Assembly: GCA_036803025.1 (NCBI GenBank) | Contig: DAIRVC010000029.1 | Location: 1-21,973 of the forward strand | Direction: 5' to 3' | Source of the DNA: DAIRVC01 sp036803025 | Lineage (GTDB): Bacteria; Chloroflexota; Anaerolineae; Anaerolineales; E44-bin32 | Length of the DNA: 21,973 nt | Shown: positions 7,578-16,386 of the stretch, piece by piece | How positions within the stretch are numbered: position 1 is the stretch's first letter | Layout: every line of letters starts with the position of its first letter | Position numbers and translations under genes: made by a program | Notes under the pieces: generated by a model | Told to the model about the DNA's origin: nothing | Databases searched by the model: none | Seen by the model: the letters and a program-made list of their open reading frames with translations, nothing else

Positions 7578-7605
7578 ATTATACAGTCGATGACACCAAC
7601 GTCAA
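7578..7605 (-). promoter_or_regulatory. Sigma-70 type promoter of the serS T-box leader
   Basis: TTGACG (7605-7600) and a perfect TATAAT (7583-7578) are separated by 16 bases on the - strand. Transcription would start near 7571, just upstream of Stem I. The -35 begins six bases after the stop codon of the upstream zincin-like gene. Confidence 0.85.
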
Positions 7606-7610
7606 GCCGC

Positions 7611-8507
7611 CTACGGCCGGTAGCTCGACCGGAAGCGGTCGAAGAGGTAAGGACATTGGCCCAGCCAGTACTCGGCGTCCGCGACCGAGAAGGCCCAATC
7701 GGCGCCCCACCCCATCGTGTCCCGGCACGCCTCCGTCCCATAGTGGTCGTAATTGCCGTGCATGCCGAAGGGATGCAGGAACTCATGCGTGAGGTTGGCG
7801 GCGACGAAATACGTCGGCGTCGAGGCGTAGGCATCGCCGACCGCGTTTGCGCACATCGAATACCCGTTGTGCGTGGTGCAGGCCGTCCCGGGTTGATTGC
7901 GGCACTGTCCGTCGACGGCGACCTCACTCGCCAGGTTTCCCGATTCGTCATAGCCGCAGGCGGCGAAGCGATGGCTCCAGTGCAGCACGGCGACGTACAC
8001 CGAGCGGCCGCCGACCTCGGGCGAGACGAAGTCATTCATGAATCCCGACGGAGCAGGGACGCCGAACGAGTACCCGCCACGCTCCCGGGCGAAGCCGTCA
8101 TCGCCGTACGAGAACACGACCACCCCGTCGGGGATCGGCGGCGCTTTGCCCGCCACGTACTCCCGCACCCAGGCTTCGATCGAGACCGCGGGGCGCCCCT
8201 CCACCACTTCCAGGACTTCGTAGATGAAGCCCGTCCGCTCCTGCAGCAGCCGGCTGGCCTCGGCCAGTGCGGTCGCCAGACCCTCGGCGGGAACAGGTTC
8301 CGAATCGAGATCAATCAGGATGCCGATCGTGAACGTCGGCGGCTCGCCCGTCGGTCCCGCCGTCGCCGCTTCAGCAGTCGGAGCTGCGGCAGTCGTCGGT
8401 TCGGCGCTCGCGGTCGGCGAGGCCGGGGCGGCGGTTGACAGGGGAGCGGCGCAGGCCCACGCGGCCAGCGCAAGCGCGACCAGGCCACCCAGCGGATTTC
8501 GATGCAT
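7611..8507 (-). CDS. Secreted zincin-like putative metallopeptidase (lipoprotein-type)
   Basis: From the ATG at 8507 this is 298 residues. The N-terminus (MHRNPLGGLVALALAAWACA) is a signal peptide with a Cys at residue 19. The box AWAC is non-canonical for a lipoprotein, so plain secretion is possible. A Thr/Ala/Pro linker reaches residue 60. A globular domain follows, starting FTIGILIDLDSEP. The key feature is HEFLHPFGMHGNYDH at residues 241-255: HExxH, a Gly at the metzincin position, then His250, Asp254 and His255 as possible third zinc ligands. An RDTMGWG stretch near residue 265 could supply a Met-turn. Several Cys residues (184, 202, 210, 219, 261, 285) could form disulfides outside the cell. 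I do not recognise a named family. A longer reading from 8600 adds residues that look non-coding. Confidence 0.72.
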   Translation of the reverse strand: MHRNPLGGLVALALAAWACAAPLSTAAPASPTASAEPTTAAAPTAEAATAGPTGEPPTFTIGILIDLDSEPVPAEGLATALAEASRLLQERTGFIYEVLEVVEGRPAVSIEAWVREYVAGKAPPIPDGVVVFSYGDDGFARERGGYSFGVPAPSGFMNDFVSPEVGGRSVYVAVLHWSHRFAACGYDESGNLASEVAVDGQCRNQPGTACTTHNGYSMCANAVGDAYASTPTYFVAANLTHEFLHPFGMHGNYDHYGTEACRDTMGWGADWAFSVADAEYWLGQCPYLFDRFRSSYRP

Positions 8508-8558
8508 ATCGGACGCTCCACGCCGGAAGAACGCGTCGACGGGCACTCGCCGGCGGCG

Positions 8559-8587
8559 AGTATCGCATCGCGCATGAGCGAGGACAA
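8559..8587 (-). promoter_or_regulatory. Likely promoter of the zincin-like gene
   Basis: On the - strand, TTGTCC (8587-8582) and GATACT (8564-8559) are spaced 17 bases apart, with TG one base upstream of the -10. The leader to the ATG at 8507 would be about 45 nt. Confidence 0.45.
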
Positions 8588-8667
8588 GGCCGCGTTCCAC
8601 GCGAGGCCAGTCCTGTTGCCTGCCCCGCCCGCCGCCGTTGCGTACTATGGCCCAGGCCGACCCTGTG

Positions 8668-8676
8668 TGTCACAAT
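8668..8676 (+). promoter_or_regulatory. Possible extended -10 for the DUF3558-like lipoprotein gene
   Basis: TGTCACAAT matches an extended -10 (TG, one base, CACAAT) 30 bases upstream of the ATG at 8707. No -35 is visible. It lies in the 199-base divergent region between the zincin-like gene and this one. Confidence 0.3.
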
Positions 8677-8706
8677 CCTCGTTACCGACATCGAGGGAGC
8701 AACCGC

Positions 8707-9432
8707 ATGCGGAACCGCGCAGTCAGCCTTGTCGTCCTGCTCGCATTCCTGTCAGCGTGCAACGCGCCGGCGTCGGCCCCCGCGGCTGTGGCGGAGACAC
8801 CCCCGCCGATTGAGACGCCCACGTGGGTGGTCGAGGTGGCCACGTCCGTTCCGGCTGCATCACCGACCGCAGCGGCCGATCTGACGACTCTCGACCTCTG
8901 CTCCGTACTCGACCCGGGAACTGTGGAAGCCGCCCTGGGCGAGGCGGTCACGACCAGCCCTGGCCCGGGCGTGTGCTTGTTCGTCGGCGCCTCCGGCACC
9001 CAATCGGTCACTTTGTCGGTCCTGTCGGGCGTCGCGGCCAAGACGCTGTTCCTCAACACCATCGCCCAACTGCAGTCCGATTGCTCGGTCAGCTTCAGCA
9101 TGGGCGGCGAGGCAACCGCGACGCCGTTCCCCCCGGAGATCCAGGCTCTGTTCGACCGGACACTGCCGGAGTTGATCGATGAGCAAGACCGGGTCCAGCG
9201 CGAGGTGTGTGGTTTCAGCCCCACACCCGAGGAGTACCAGCGCCTGGATGGCCTGGGCGACGCCGCCTACTTCCAGGTCCTGAACTTAGGCTTCGTGCAG
9301 GCTGGGGCCGTGATCGCCGTCCGCGGCGAGAGCTACCTGTCGATCACATACGCCGCTCCGACACTTGACCCGATTCACGCTCGGACCATCGGCGAGACCC
9401 TGGCGGCGGAAGCGCTCACCCGTCTGCCGTAG
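8707..9432 (+). CDS. DUF3558-like lipoprotein
   Basis: This 241-residue lipoprotein begins MRNRAVSLVVLLAFLSACNAP, with a canonical LSAC lipobox, then a Pro/Ala/Thr linker. The mature part starts LDLCSVLDPGTVEAALGEAV, with GVCLFVG soon after and VREVCGF/GLGDAAYF-like segments later. That order (LC, a shared helix, a C-containing strand and a GLGDAA turn) is the pattern of DUF3558-type actinobacterial lipoproteins. Function is unknown. Four Cys after the lipid anchor could form two disulfides. The ATG at 8707 has GAGGGAG seven bases upstream. A longer reading from 8638 would place the signal peptide 23 residues inside and is rejected. Confidence 0.72.
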   Translation: MRNRAVSLVVLLAFLSACNAPASAPAAVAETPPPIETPTWVVEVATSVPAASPTAAADLTTLDLCSVLDPGTVEAALGEAVTTSPGPGVCLFVGASGTQSVTLSVLSGVAAKTLFLNTIAQLQSDCSVSFSMGGEATATPFPPEIQALFDRTLPELIDEQDRVQREVCGFSPTPEEYQRLDGLGDAAYFQVLNLGFVQAGAVIAVRGESYLSITYAAPTLDPIHARTIGETLAAEALTRLP

Positions 9433-9446
9433 GACTCCGACCACCA

Positions 9447-9498
9447 CCCGGTAATGAGCAAGCCCTCGCCACATGCCGAGGGCTTGCTCATTGCCGGG
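9447..9498. terminator. Long perfect hairpin between convergent genes, likely bidirectional terminator
   Basis: Arms of 22 bases (9447-9468 and 9477-9498) pair around an 8-base loop, with one T-G wobble and no other mismatch. The core is AGCAAGCCCTCG against CGAGGGCTTGCT. It lies 15 bases after the DUF3558-like stop and 16 bases before the end of the LysE-type gene. There is no T-run on either strand. Confidence 0.75.
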
Positions 9499-9513
9499 CT
9501 AGATCCTGAATCC

Positions 9514-10140
9514 TCAAGCAGACGGGAACAACAGACTCGCAAGCGCTGCCAGGCCGAAGGCGAAGATCACCGCCCCAGAGAGGCGGTTGATCCAGCGGAA
9601 GGCGGTCGGCCCGAGGCGCGAGCGCAGCAGGCCGACGCCGAAGCTGAGCGCCAACCACCATGAGGCCGACCCCACAAACACACCGGCGACCATCGTCGCC
9701 GCCTGGCGGTAGTCGACCTGAGACTGGACGATCCCCAGCCCGGCGAACACGGCGGCGAAGGAAAGAATCGTCATCGGATTCGTGAGTGTCAAGGCTAGAG
9801 TGGAGCCGTACGCGCCGAGCAGGCCGCGCGCCGGCGCAGCCGCCGGCCGGTCTATGACAGGGGCATGGAACGTGCGAACCCCGAGATAGAGCAGGAAGAG
9901 CCCACCGACCAGACGAAGCCAGAATTGATAGGCGATCAGCATGCCGGAGACCGCCGTCAACCCGAAGGCGGCAATGCTGCCGTAGACCGCGTCCGCACTG
10001 GCGGCCCCCAACCCCGAGACGAAGCCGACCGCCCGGCCGTCGGCCAGTGTGCGCCGGATGCACAGCACGCCGATCGGCCCGACAGGCGCGGCGATGGCCA
10101 GTCCGATCACGAAGCCGCGCAGCGCCAGAGACACGTCCAT
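9514..10140 (-). CDS. LysE/RhtB family amino-acid exporter-like protein
   Basis: This 208-residue membrane protein has about six predicted helices. It opens with MDVSLALRGFVIGLAIAAPVGPIGVLCIRRTL, the LysE-family N-terminus with its conserved APVGP turn. ASADAVYGSIAAFGL and LALTLTNPMTILSFAAVF, with the conserved NP motif, follow. Members export amino acids or small amphipathic molecules using the proton gradient. The substrate cannot be read here. The start at 10140 is chosen because a longer reading from 10200 adds a non-conserved, hydrophilic extension and overlaps a -10 element. There is no ribosome site before 10140, and a TATACT ends eight bases upstream, so the mRNA is probably leaderless. 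Confidence 0.88.
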   Translation of the reverse strand: MDVSLALRGFVIGLAIAAPVGPIGVLCIRRTLADGRAVGFVSGLGAASADAVYGSIAAFGLTAVSGMLIAYQFWLRLVGGLFLLYLGVRTFHAPVIDRPAAAPARGLLGAYGSTLALTLTNPMTILSFAAVFAGLGIVQSQVDYRQAATMVAGVFVGSASWWLALSFGVGLLRSRLGPTAFRWINRLSGAVIFAFGLAALASLLFPSA

Positions 10141-10148
10141 GGCCGCCA

Positions 10149-10154
10149 AGTATA
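10149..10154 (-). promoter_or_regulatory. -10 element immediately upstream of the LysE-type gene
   Basis: TATACT (10154-10149, - strand) lies eight bases before the ATG at 10140, so transcription would start at or within two bases of the start codon. The -35 region is poor. The rest of the 159-base gap up to the esterase gene shows nothing else that I can support. Confidence 0.5.
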
Positions 10155-10299
10155 CCGGTCGCGGCGAGACACCAGCCGCGCCTCGGCTGCCTGGCGACAT
10201 CCGTACACAGCGAAGGGATTCACGCAGTGCGACAAGAGGGCAACGCGGCCCCGAGACAGCGGCCCGGTCACTTCCTTAGGGCCATCTGCCGGGGCGCCT

Positions 10300-11289
10300 T
10301 CAGTCCGTCAAGGGATGGGCCTCGAAGAAATCCCACATGACTTCAGTGGCGGAGATGTCGTTCGTGGTCCAGCCAACGTAGATCGGCCCGCCGCCCGGCC
10401 AGGTGTGTCCGCCACCGGCGACCGTGTACAAGATGACCTCGGCGCCGCCGGCACAGCCGCCGTAGCAGATGCCCGACACCGCCCCCTTCGCCGGCAGAGG
10501 CTCAGCCTGCGCGGCACAACCGTTTCGCTCGGCCCAGGCGACGATCCAGGGCTCGACCGCCGGCAGCGCGCCGGCCATGCGCACGTGCATCCAGCCGGCC
10601 CACCACGGCACCTCACCCGCAGGCTCAGCCGATCCCTGGTAAGCGACCAGCGGGTCGTCGGTGCCGTAGAAGGCGATGATCGGCACGGGGCGCGACGGAT
10701 TGCAGCCGCCGGACGGCGTGGTCGGCGGGCCGGCGACTATGCCGGCCGCGGCAAAGACGTCCGACAGTTCGCATGCCAACCGGTGCGCCATTGCGCCGCC
10801 GTTGGACATGCCGTTCACATACACGCGCGCCGGGTCGATGGCCGTGACGGCCGCGAGTTCCGTCAGCAGCTGGTGCAGGAACTGCACATCGTCGACGGCC
10901 GACACCTGGAAGTCTAGCGAACTGTTCCAGCGCAGCGGCCGGCCGGTCCCTTGCGGGTAGACGACGATGAATCCCTCCCGGTCGGCGACGGTATGCCAGC
11001 GGCTGAGGTAGGCCTGGCTGCGCGGATTCGAGAGGAAGCCGTGCAGGCTGAGCACGATCGCAGCCGGCTGCTGGCGATCCAGGTCGGGCGGGATGTGCAA
11101 CAGGTAACAGCGCCTCATCCCGCCGGAGATCAGGCTGTACGCGTGCGTCCCCGCCTCGGGCAGCCCCTCGAGCGCCGGCCCGCAGCTGACGGCCGCCCCG
11201 CTCGACCAGGCCAGCGTAGCCGCCATGGCACCACAGCCGACCAGGCCGGCTGCGGCCGCCAGGATGAGGACCTTCCCTCTGGTTCGCAC
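10300..11289 (-). CDS. PHB-depolymerase/feruloyl-esterase-like alpha/beta hydrolase lipoprotein
   Basis: This 329-residue protein has a lipoprotein signal (MRTRGKVLILAAAAGLVGCG) with the lipobox Cys at residue 19. The catalytic domain shows LSLHGFLSN (oxyanion region near 81-88), IVVYPQGTG, the nucleophile elbow GMSNGGAMAHRLACE with Ser162, YGTDDPLV with the likely catalytic Asp212, and GGGHTWPGG with His295. This arrangement is that of the Esterase_PHB / LpqC group, which cleaves esters of polyhydroxybutyrate or plant phenolics. Here the protein would be tethered outside the cell. True substrate is unknown. The GTG start has GGAGGG five bases upstream. It follows the frameshifted lipoprotein gene by 38 bases on the same strand, so the two are likely one operon. 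Confidence 0.88.
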   Translation of the reverse strand: MRTRGKVLILAAAAGLVGCGAMAATLAWSSGAAVSCGPALEGLPEAGTHAYSLISGGMRRCYLLHIPPDLDRQQPAAIVLSLHGFLSNPRSQAYLSRWHTVADREGFIVVYPQGTGRPLRWNSSLDFQVSAVDDVQFLHQLLTELAAVTAIDPARVYVNGMSNGGAMAHRLACELSDVFAAAGIVAGPPTTPSGGCNPSRPVPIIAFYGTDDPLVAYQGSAEPAGEVPWWAGWMHVRMAGALPAVEPWIVAWAERNGCAAQAEPLPAKGAVSGICYGGCAGGAEVILYTVAGGGHTWPGGGPIYVGWTTNDISATEVMWDFFEAHPLTD

Positions 11290-11327
11290 ATTGCCCTCCG
11301 CGGCGGAGCGGCGGCCGAGGCGCGGCC

Positions 11328-11887
11328 TCAGTCAGAGTCGAACGTCACCGACTGCAGCACGTCCTCCAGCGTCGCCAGCGTCTCCGGGTCACGCATCGAT
11401 AGGCCGATCAGCTGTCCGCCGCGTTCGACGAAGACCCAGTCGACCGTGAAGGGCACGCCACCGCCGCCCACCTGGGTCCGCCGCGCCGGCAGCCCGCCCA
11501 GCTGCGTGTCGACGAACGGGGCCACCGGGCAGGTCGAGCACTGTGCGGCCACGAAGGCCTCGGCCGAGAGCTGCGCCGCATCAGCGATGATGATCAGGCT
11601 TGTCCCCGGCCCGCCGCTCGCCGCGGGGTCGAGGCCGAGCGTATAGAGTTGATAGCTCACGCCGCCGGCTTCCGCCGAGTGCGGGCCGGCCATGCTCCAG
11701 CCCGACGGCAGGACCAACGACAAACCGCCTCATCTACCCGGGTTCGACCCGGGTCGCTGGTCGCCGTCGCCGCGCTCTCCGGCGTGGCCGCCTGATTCGG
11801 TTCGGCAACCGCCTGTGGAAGCGCGCAGGCCAGCGCCGCCCCAGCCAGGAGCACAAGGACACCCCATTGTTGGAACCGTCGCAACAT
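11328..11887 (-). pseudogene. Small lipoprotein gene interrupted by a single-base frameshift
   Basis: The first part, from the ATG at 11887 (GGAGG five bases upstream), encodes MLRRFQQWGVLVLLAGAALAC, a signal peptide with a Cys at 21, then an Ala/Thr/Pro linker ending TRVDEAV. The frame then runs into unrelated residues and stops at 11657. The other frame, from about 11725 to 11328, encodes LSLVLPSGWSMAGPHS and a further 120 residues ending LEDVLQSVTFDSD, with no start codon or ribosome site of its own. One extra T in the TTT run at 11724-11722 would join both parts into one protein of about 186 residues. The mature domain resembles the PsbP/Mog1-like secreted domains, with low certainty. It may be a real mutation or a sequencing or assembly error. 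Confidence 0.7.
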
Positions 11888-11963
11888 CCATACCTCCAGC
11901 ATTCGACCGACTCAGAACTCCGGCGCACGCCTCTCACAGAGAGTGTCCGCCGGCCGCAGCGGG

Positions 11964-11992
11964 TTGACAACCCCGGGAAGGCATTCTATCCT
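11964..11992 (+). promoter_or_regulatory. Sigma-70 type promoter of the serine-palmitoyltransferase-like gene
   Basis: A perfect TTGACA (11964-11969) is spaced 17 bases from TATCCT (11987-11992). Transcription would start near 11999, giving a leader of about 70 nt before the GTG at 12068. The -10 overlaps the left arm of an inverted repeat. Confidence 0.75.
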
Positions 11993-12030
11993 GAAACCGT
12001 TCCCCTGGGCGATTATCCGGGTTTCAGGAT
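11988..12030. promoter_or_regulatory. Candidate operator: 11-bp perfect inverted repeat across the start of transcription
   Basis: ATCCTGAAACC (11988-11998) and its exact reverse complement GGTTTCAGGAT (12020-12030) are separated by 21 bases. The left arm overlaps the -10, and the right arm lies about 20-30 bases after the predicted start. Arm centres are 32 bases apart, close to three helical turns. Because the left arm is mostly upstream of the start, a DNA-binding site fits better than an RNA hairpin. Confidence 0.55.
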
Positions 12031-12067
12031 GAGACGCAGGTCGGCGTCGTGAGTCGGAGGGAGTACG

Positions 12068-13249
12068 GTGGACATATTCCAGAAGTGCGCCGAGTACATG
12101 GATGCACGTATGGCACAGGCAGCCGGCCTGTACCCCTACTTCCTGCCGCTCGAGGATACTGAGGGCACCGAGGTGACGATCGGGGGCCGCCGGGTGCTGA
12201 TGATCGGCTCGAACAACTACCTGGGCTTGACCACCGATCCGCGCGTGCGCCAGGCGGCCATCGAGGCCACCAAACGCTACGGCACCTCCTGCACCGGCTC
12301 GCGCTTCCTCAATGGGACGCTGGCGCTGCACCAGGAACTCGAACGGCGGCTGGCAGCCTTCGTCAACAAGCAGGCGGCGCTGGTCTTCAGCACCGGCTTC
12401 CAGGTCAACCTGGGAGTGATCTCCTGTTTGGTCGGGCGCGGCGACGTGGTCGTCGCCGACAAGGACGATCACGCCAGCATCGTCGACGGCTGCATTCTGG
12501 CGCTGGGTGAAATGCGCCGCTTCAACCACAACGAACTGACGCATCTGGACCGGGTGCTGGCCGGCATCGACGAGAAGGCCGGCCGATTGGTGGTGGTCGA
12601 CGGGGTGTACAGCATGGGCGGCGACCTGGCGCCGCTGCCCGAAATGCTCCCCATCATCAAGAAACACGGTGCCCGCCTGATGGTCGACGACGCGCACAGC
12701 CTGGGCGTGATGGGCGGCGGGCGAGGCACGGCGGCGCACTTCGGCGTTACCGACCAGGTCGATCTGATCATGGGCACCTTCAGCAAGTCCTTCGCCTCGC
12801 TGGGCGGGTTCATTGCCGGCGATGAGGAAGTCGTCCACTACATCCAGCATCACGCACGCTCGCTGATCTTCAGCGCCTCGATGCCGGCCTCCAACGTCGC
12901 CTCGGTCCTGGCGGCGCTGGAGATCATGGAGACCGAGCCGGAGCACGTCGAGCGGTTGTGGGTGGTCACCGAACGGATGCGGGCCGGGCTGATCCGCCTG
13001 GGCTTCAACATGGGGCCGAGCGTCACCCCGATCATCCCGATCGTCGTTGGCCAGCGCGACACCACGCTGCTGGCCTGGAAGATGTGTTTCGAGAAGGGCC
13101 TGTACACTAACGCCGTCATCTCGCCGGCGGTCCCGCCCGACCAGTGCCTGCTGCGGACCTCCTACATGGCCACACACACCGACGAACAGATCGACCGGGC
13201 GCTCAACATCCTGGGCGAGGTCGGCCGCGAGCTCGGCCTGATCCACTGA
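12068..13249 (+). CDS. Serine palmitoyltransferase-like alpha-oxoamine synthase (PLP)
   Basis: This 393-residue fold-type I PLP enzyme belongs to the alpha-oxoamine synthase family, which condenses an amino acid with an acyl-CoA or acyl-ACP and releases CO2. Landmarks are SNNYLGL (48-54), TGSRFLNGT (76-84), DDHASIVDG with the PLP-stacking His135, VDDAHSLGVMG with Asp207 and His210, and GTFSKSFASLGGFIAG with the PLP lysine Lys240. The TFSKS(F/L)AS(L/I)GGF stretch is like bacterial serine palmitoyltransferases (first step of sphingolipid synthesis). It is unlike the usual KBL (glycine C-acetyltransferase) and BioF versions, but those remain alternatives. The GTG start has GGAGG seven bases upstream. 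A reductase gene follows after 28 bases on the same strand, so an operon is likely. Confidence 0.85.
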   Translation: MDIFQKCAEYMDARMAQAAGLYPYFLPLEDTEGTEVTIGGRRVLMIGSNNYLGLTTDPRVRQAAIEATKRYGTSCTGSRFLNGTLALHQELERRLAAFVNKQAALVFSTGFQVNLGVISCLVGRGDVVVADKDDHASIVDGCILALGEMRRFNHNELTHLDRVLAGIDEKAGRLVVVDGVYSMGGDLAPLPEMLPIIKKHGARLMVDDAHSLGVMGGGRGTAAHFGVTDQVDLIMGTFSKSFASLGGFIAGDEEVVHYIQHHARSLIFSASMPASNVASVLAALEIMETEPEHVERLWVVTERMRAGLIRLGFNMGPSVTPIIPIVVGQRDTTLLAWKMCFEKGLYTNAVISPAVPPDQCLLRTSYMATHTDEQIDRALNILGEVGRELGLIH

Positions 13250-13277
13250 GGCAGGCCCCAGCGGCCGGCCCCAGCCG

Positions 13278-14300
13278 ATGAGCGCCCCCACGCGCCGCCC
13301 TCCGCCCTCCGCCGAGCTGGCCCTGGTGACCGGGGCGAGCGGCTTCATCGGCTCAGCCATCTGCCGTGCTCTTACGCTCGAGGGTTTCCGGGTGCGCGCC
13401 CTCCTCCGGCCGACCTCGTCGCACCTGGCCTTAGAGAGGCTGCCCGTCCAGGCGGTACTGGGCGATATCCGCCGGCCAGAGAGCCTGGGACAGGCGATGG
13501 ACGGCGTCTCGATCGTGTTCCACGCCGCGGCCGAGTCGGCCTATTGGCGCCGCCCGGCCGACGTCCTCCCCGCCGCCGTCGAAGGGACACGCAACATCGT
13601 CGCCGCGGCCGGCGCGGCCGGTGTGCGCCGTCTGGTCTTGACCAGCTCACTGGCGGCGATGGGCTTACCGCGCGCCGGCGAGCTCCTCACCGAGACGCAC
13701 GCTTTCGATCTGCCGCCGCGCCGCTTCCCCTACGCCTATGCCAAATACCAGGCCGAAGTCGAGGCGCTGCGCGCCTCCGCGGGTCGGATCGAGGTGGTGA
13801 TCGTCAACCCGTCGATCGTCCTCGGCCCTGGCGACCTCAACCAGATCAGCGGCTCGTTGGTCATCGAGGCCGCCCGCGGCCGGACGTTCCTGTGGATCGA
13901 CGGCGGGGTAAACGTCATCCACATCGACGACGTCGCCGCCGGCCACCTGGCCGCGCTGCGGCGCGGCCGCCCGGGAGAGCGCTATCTGCTGGGCGGCGAG
14001 AATCTCACCCACCAGCAGGTTTTCGCAACGCTGGCCGAGATCGTCGGCGGCCGGCCTCCGTGGCTCAAGCTGCCGCACTGGGCCGTTCCTCCGGCCGCAG
14101 CCGTGGTCGACGCGTTGCGCCACGTCGTGAGCCTACCGCTCGACGGCGACCAGCTTCGCCACGCCGCCCACTACTTGTGGTGCGACACCAGCAAAGCCCG
14201 GCGCGAGCTGGCTTTCTCGCCGGCCCGCTCGTTCCGCCAGGCCGCCCAGGAAACCTACGACTGGTACTGCGCGCACGGCGCACTTCCGTCGCGCGCCTGA
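13278..14300 (+). CDS. NAD-dependent epimerase / reductase, extended SDR (candidate ceramide reductase)
   Basis: This 340-residue extended short-chain dehydrogenase has the nucleotide-binding loop GASGFIG (19-25), a GDIRRPESL segment, HAAAESAYWRR, TSSLAAMG with the catalytic Ser, and the YAYAK motif (Tyr151, Lys155). The C-terminal region (LGGENLTHQQVFATLAEIVGG onwards) binds substrate. The overall layout is that of dihydroflavonol-reductase/HpnA-like enzymes. Bacterial ceramide reductase (CerR) of Caulobacter is also an NAD-dependent epimerase-type protein encoded near serine palmitoyltransferase, so a role in reducing the 3-keto group of a sphingoid product is a reasonable inference. Sugar or hopanoid-type epimerase activity is the alternative. 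There is no good ribosome site, consistent with coupling to the upstream gene. Confidence 0.82.
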   Translation: MSAPTRRPPPSAELALVTGASGFIGSAICRALTLEGFRVRALLRPTSSHLALERLPVQAVLGDIRRPESLGQAMDGVSIVFHAAAESAYWRRPADVLPAAVEGTRNIVAAAGAAGVRRLVLTSSLAAMGLPRAGELLTETHAFDLPPRRFPYAYAKYQAEVEALRASAGRIEVVIVNPSIVLGPGDLNQISGSLVIEAARGRTFLWIDGGVNVIHIDDVAAGHLAALRRGRPGERYLLGGENLTHQQVFATLAEIVGGRPPWLKLPHWAVPPAAAVVDALRHVVSLPLDGDQLRHAAHYLWCDTSKARRELAFSPARSFRQAAQETYDWYCAHGALPSRA

Positions 14301-14358
14301 TCCCCCATGCCGCATCTGCGCATCATTCGCTTCGACCGACGCATGCCGCGCGCCCGCA

Positions 14359-14367
14359 TGGTATGAT
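14359..14367 (+). promoter_or_regulatory. Extended -10 promoter of the ABC exporter, leaderless arrangement
   Basis: TGGTATGAT (TG, one base, TATGAT) ends six bases before the ATG at 14374. Transcription should therefore start at the A of the start codon. There is no ribosome site and no clear -35. Confidence 0.6.
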
Positions 14368-14373
14368 GCTCTC

Positions 14374-16221
<1,848 letters not shown>

Positions 16222-16321
16222 CGCCTTCGCTACTGCCCCTCCGCCCCCCCACGCCCCGCAGCGGACCTAGAGACCCGCGCCCTGGGCCGGTCCCGAATAT
16301 AGACAGTTGCCGTGCAATACC

Positions 16322-16350
16322 TTGACAAACGAGGCGAATTGTGGGATAAT
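16322..16350 (+). promoter_or_regulatory. Strong promoter of the heliorhodopsin gene
   Basis: A perfect TTGACA (16322-16327) and GATAAT (16345-16350) are spaced 17 bases apart, with TG one base upstream of the -10. The leader of about 30 nt holds GGAGG (16372-16376) ten bases before the ATG. The 165-base gap from the ABC gene otherwise holds only a C-rich tract. Confidence 0.85.
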
Positions 16351-16386
16351 CTGGCTACCTGAAAGAGACCTGGAGGTCCCCACACG

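Noticed and set aside
11736..11754. GGTTCGA within a CCCGGG hairpin, resembling a tRNA T-arm
   Set aside because: There is no acceptor, D or anticodon arm around it, and it lies within the linker-coding part of the frameshifted lipoprotein gene.
11722..11754. Programmed -1 frameshift in the lipoprotein gene
   Set aside because: The hairpin is 5' of the T-run and not 3' as needed for stimulation, and the site is not a classic slippery heptamer; mutation or sequence error is simpler.
11912..13360. 482-codon open frame on the - strand opposite the SPT-like gene
   Set aside because: It is a shadow frame of a well-supported PLP enzyme in GC-rich DNA; the translation is low-complexity and matches no family.
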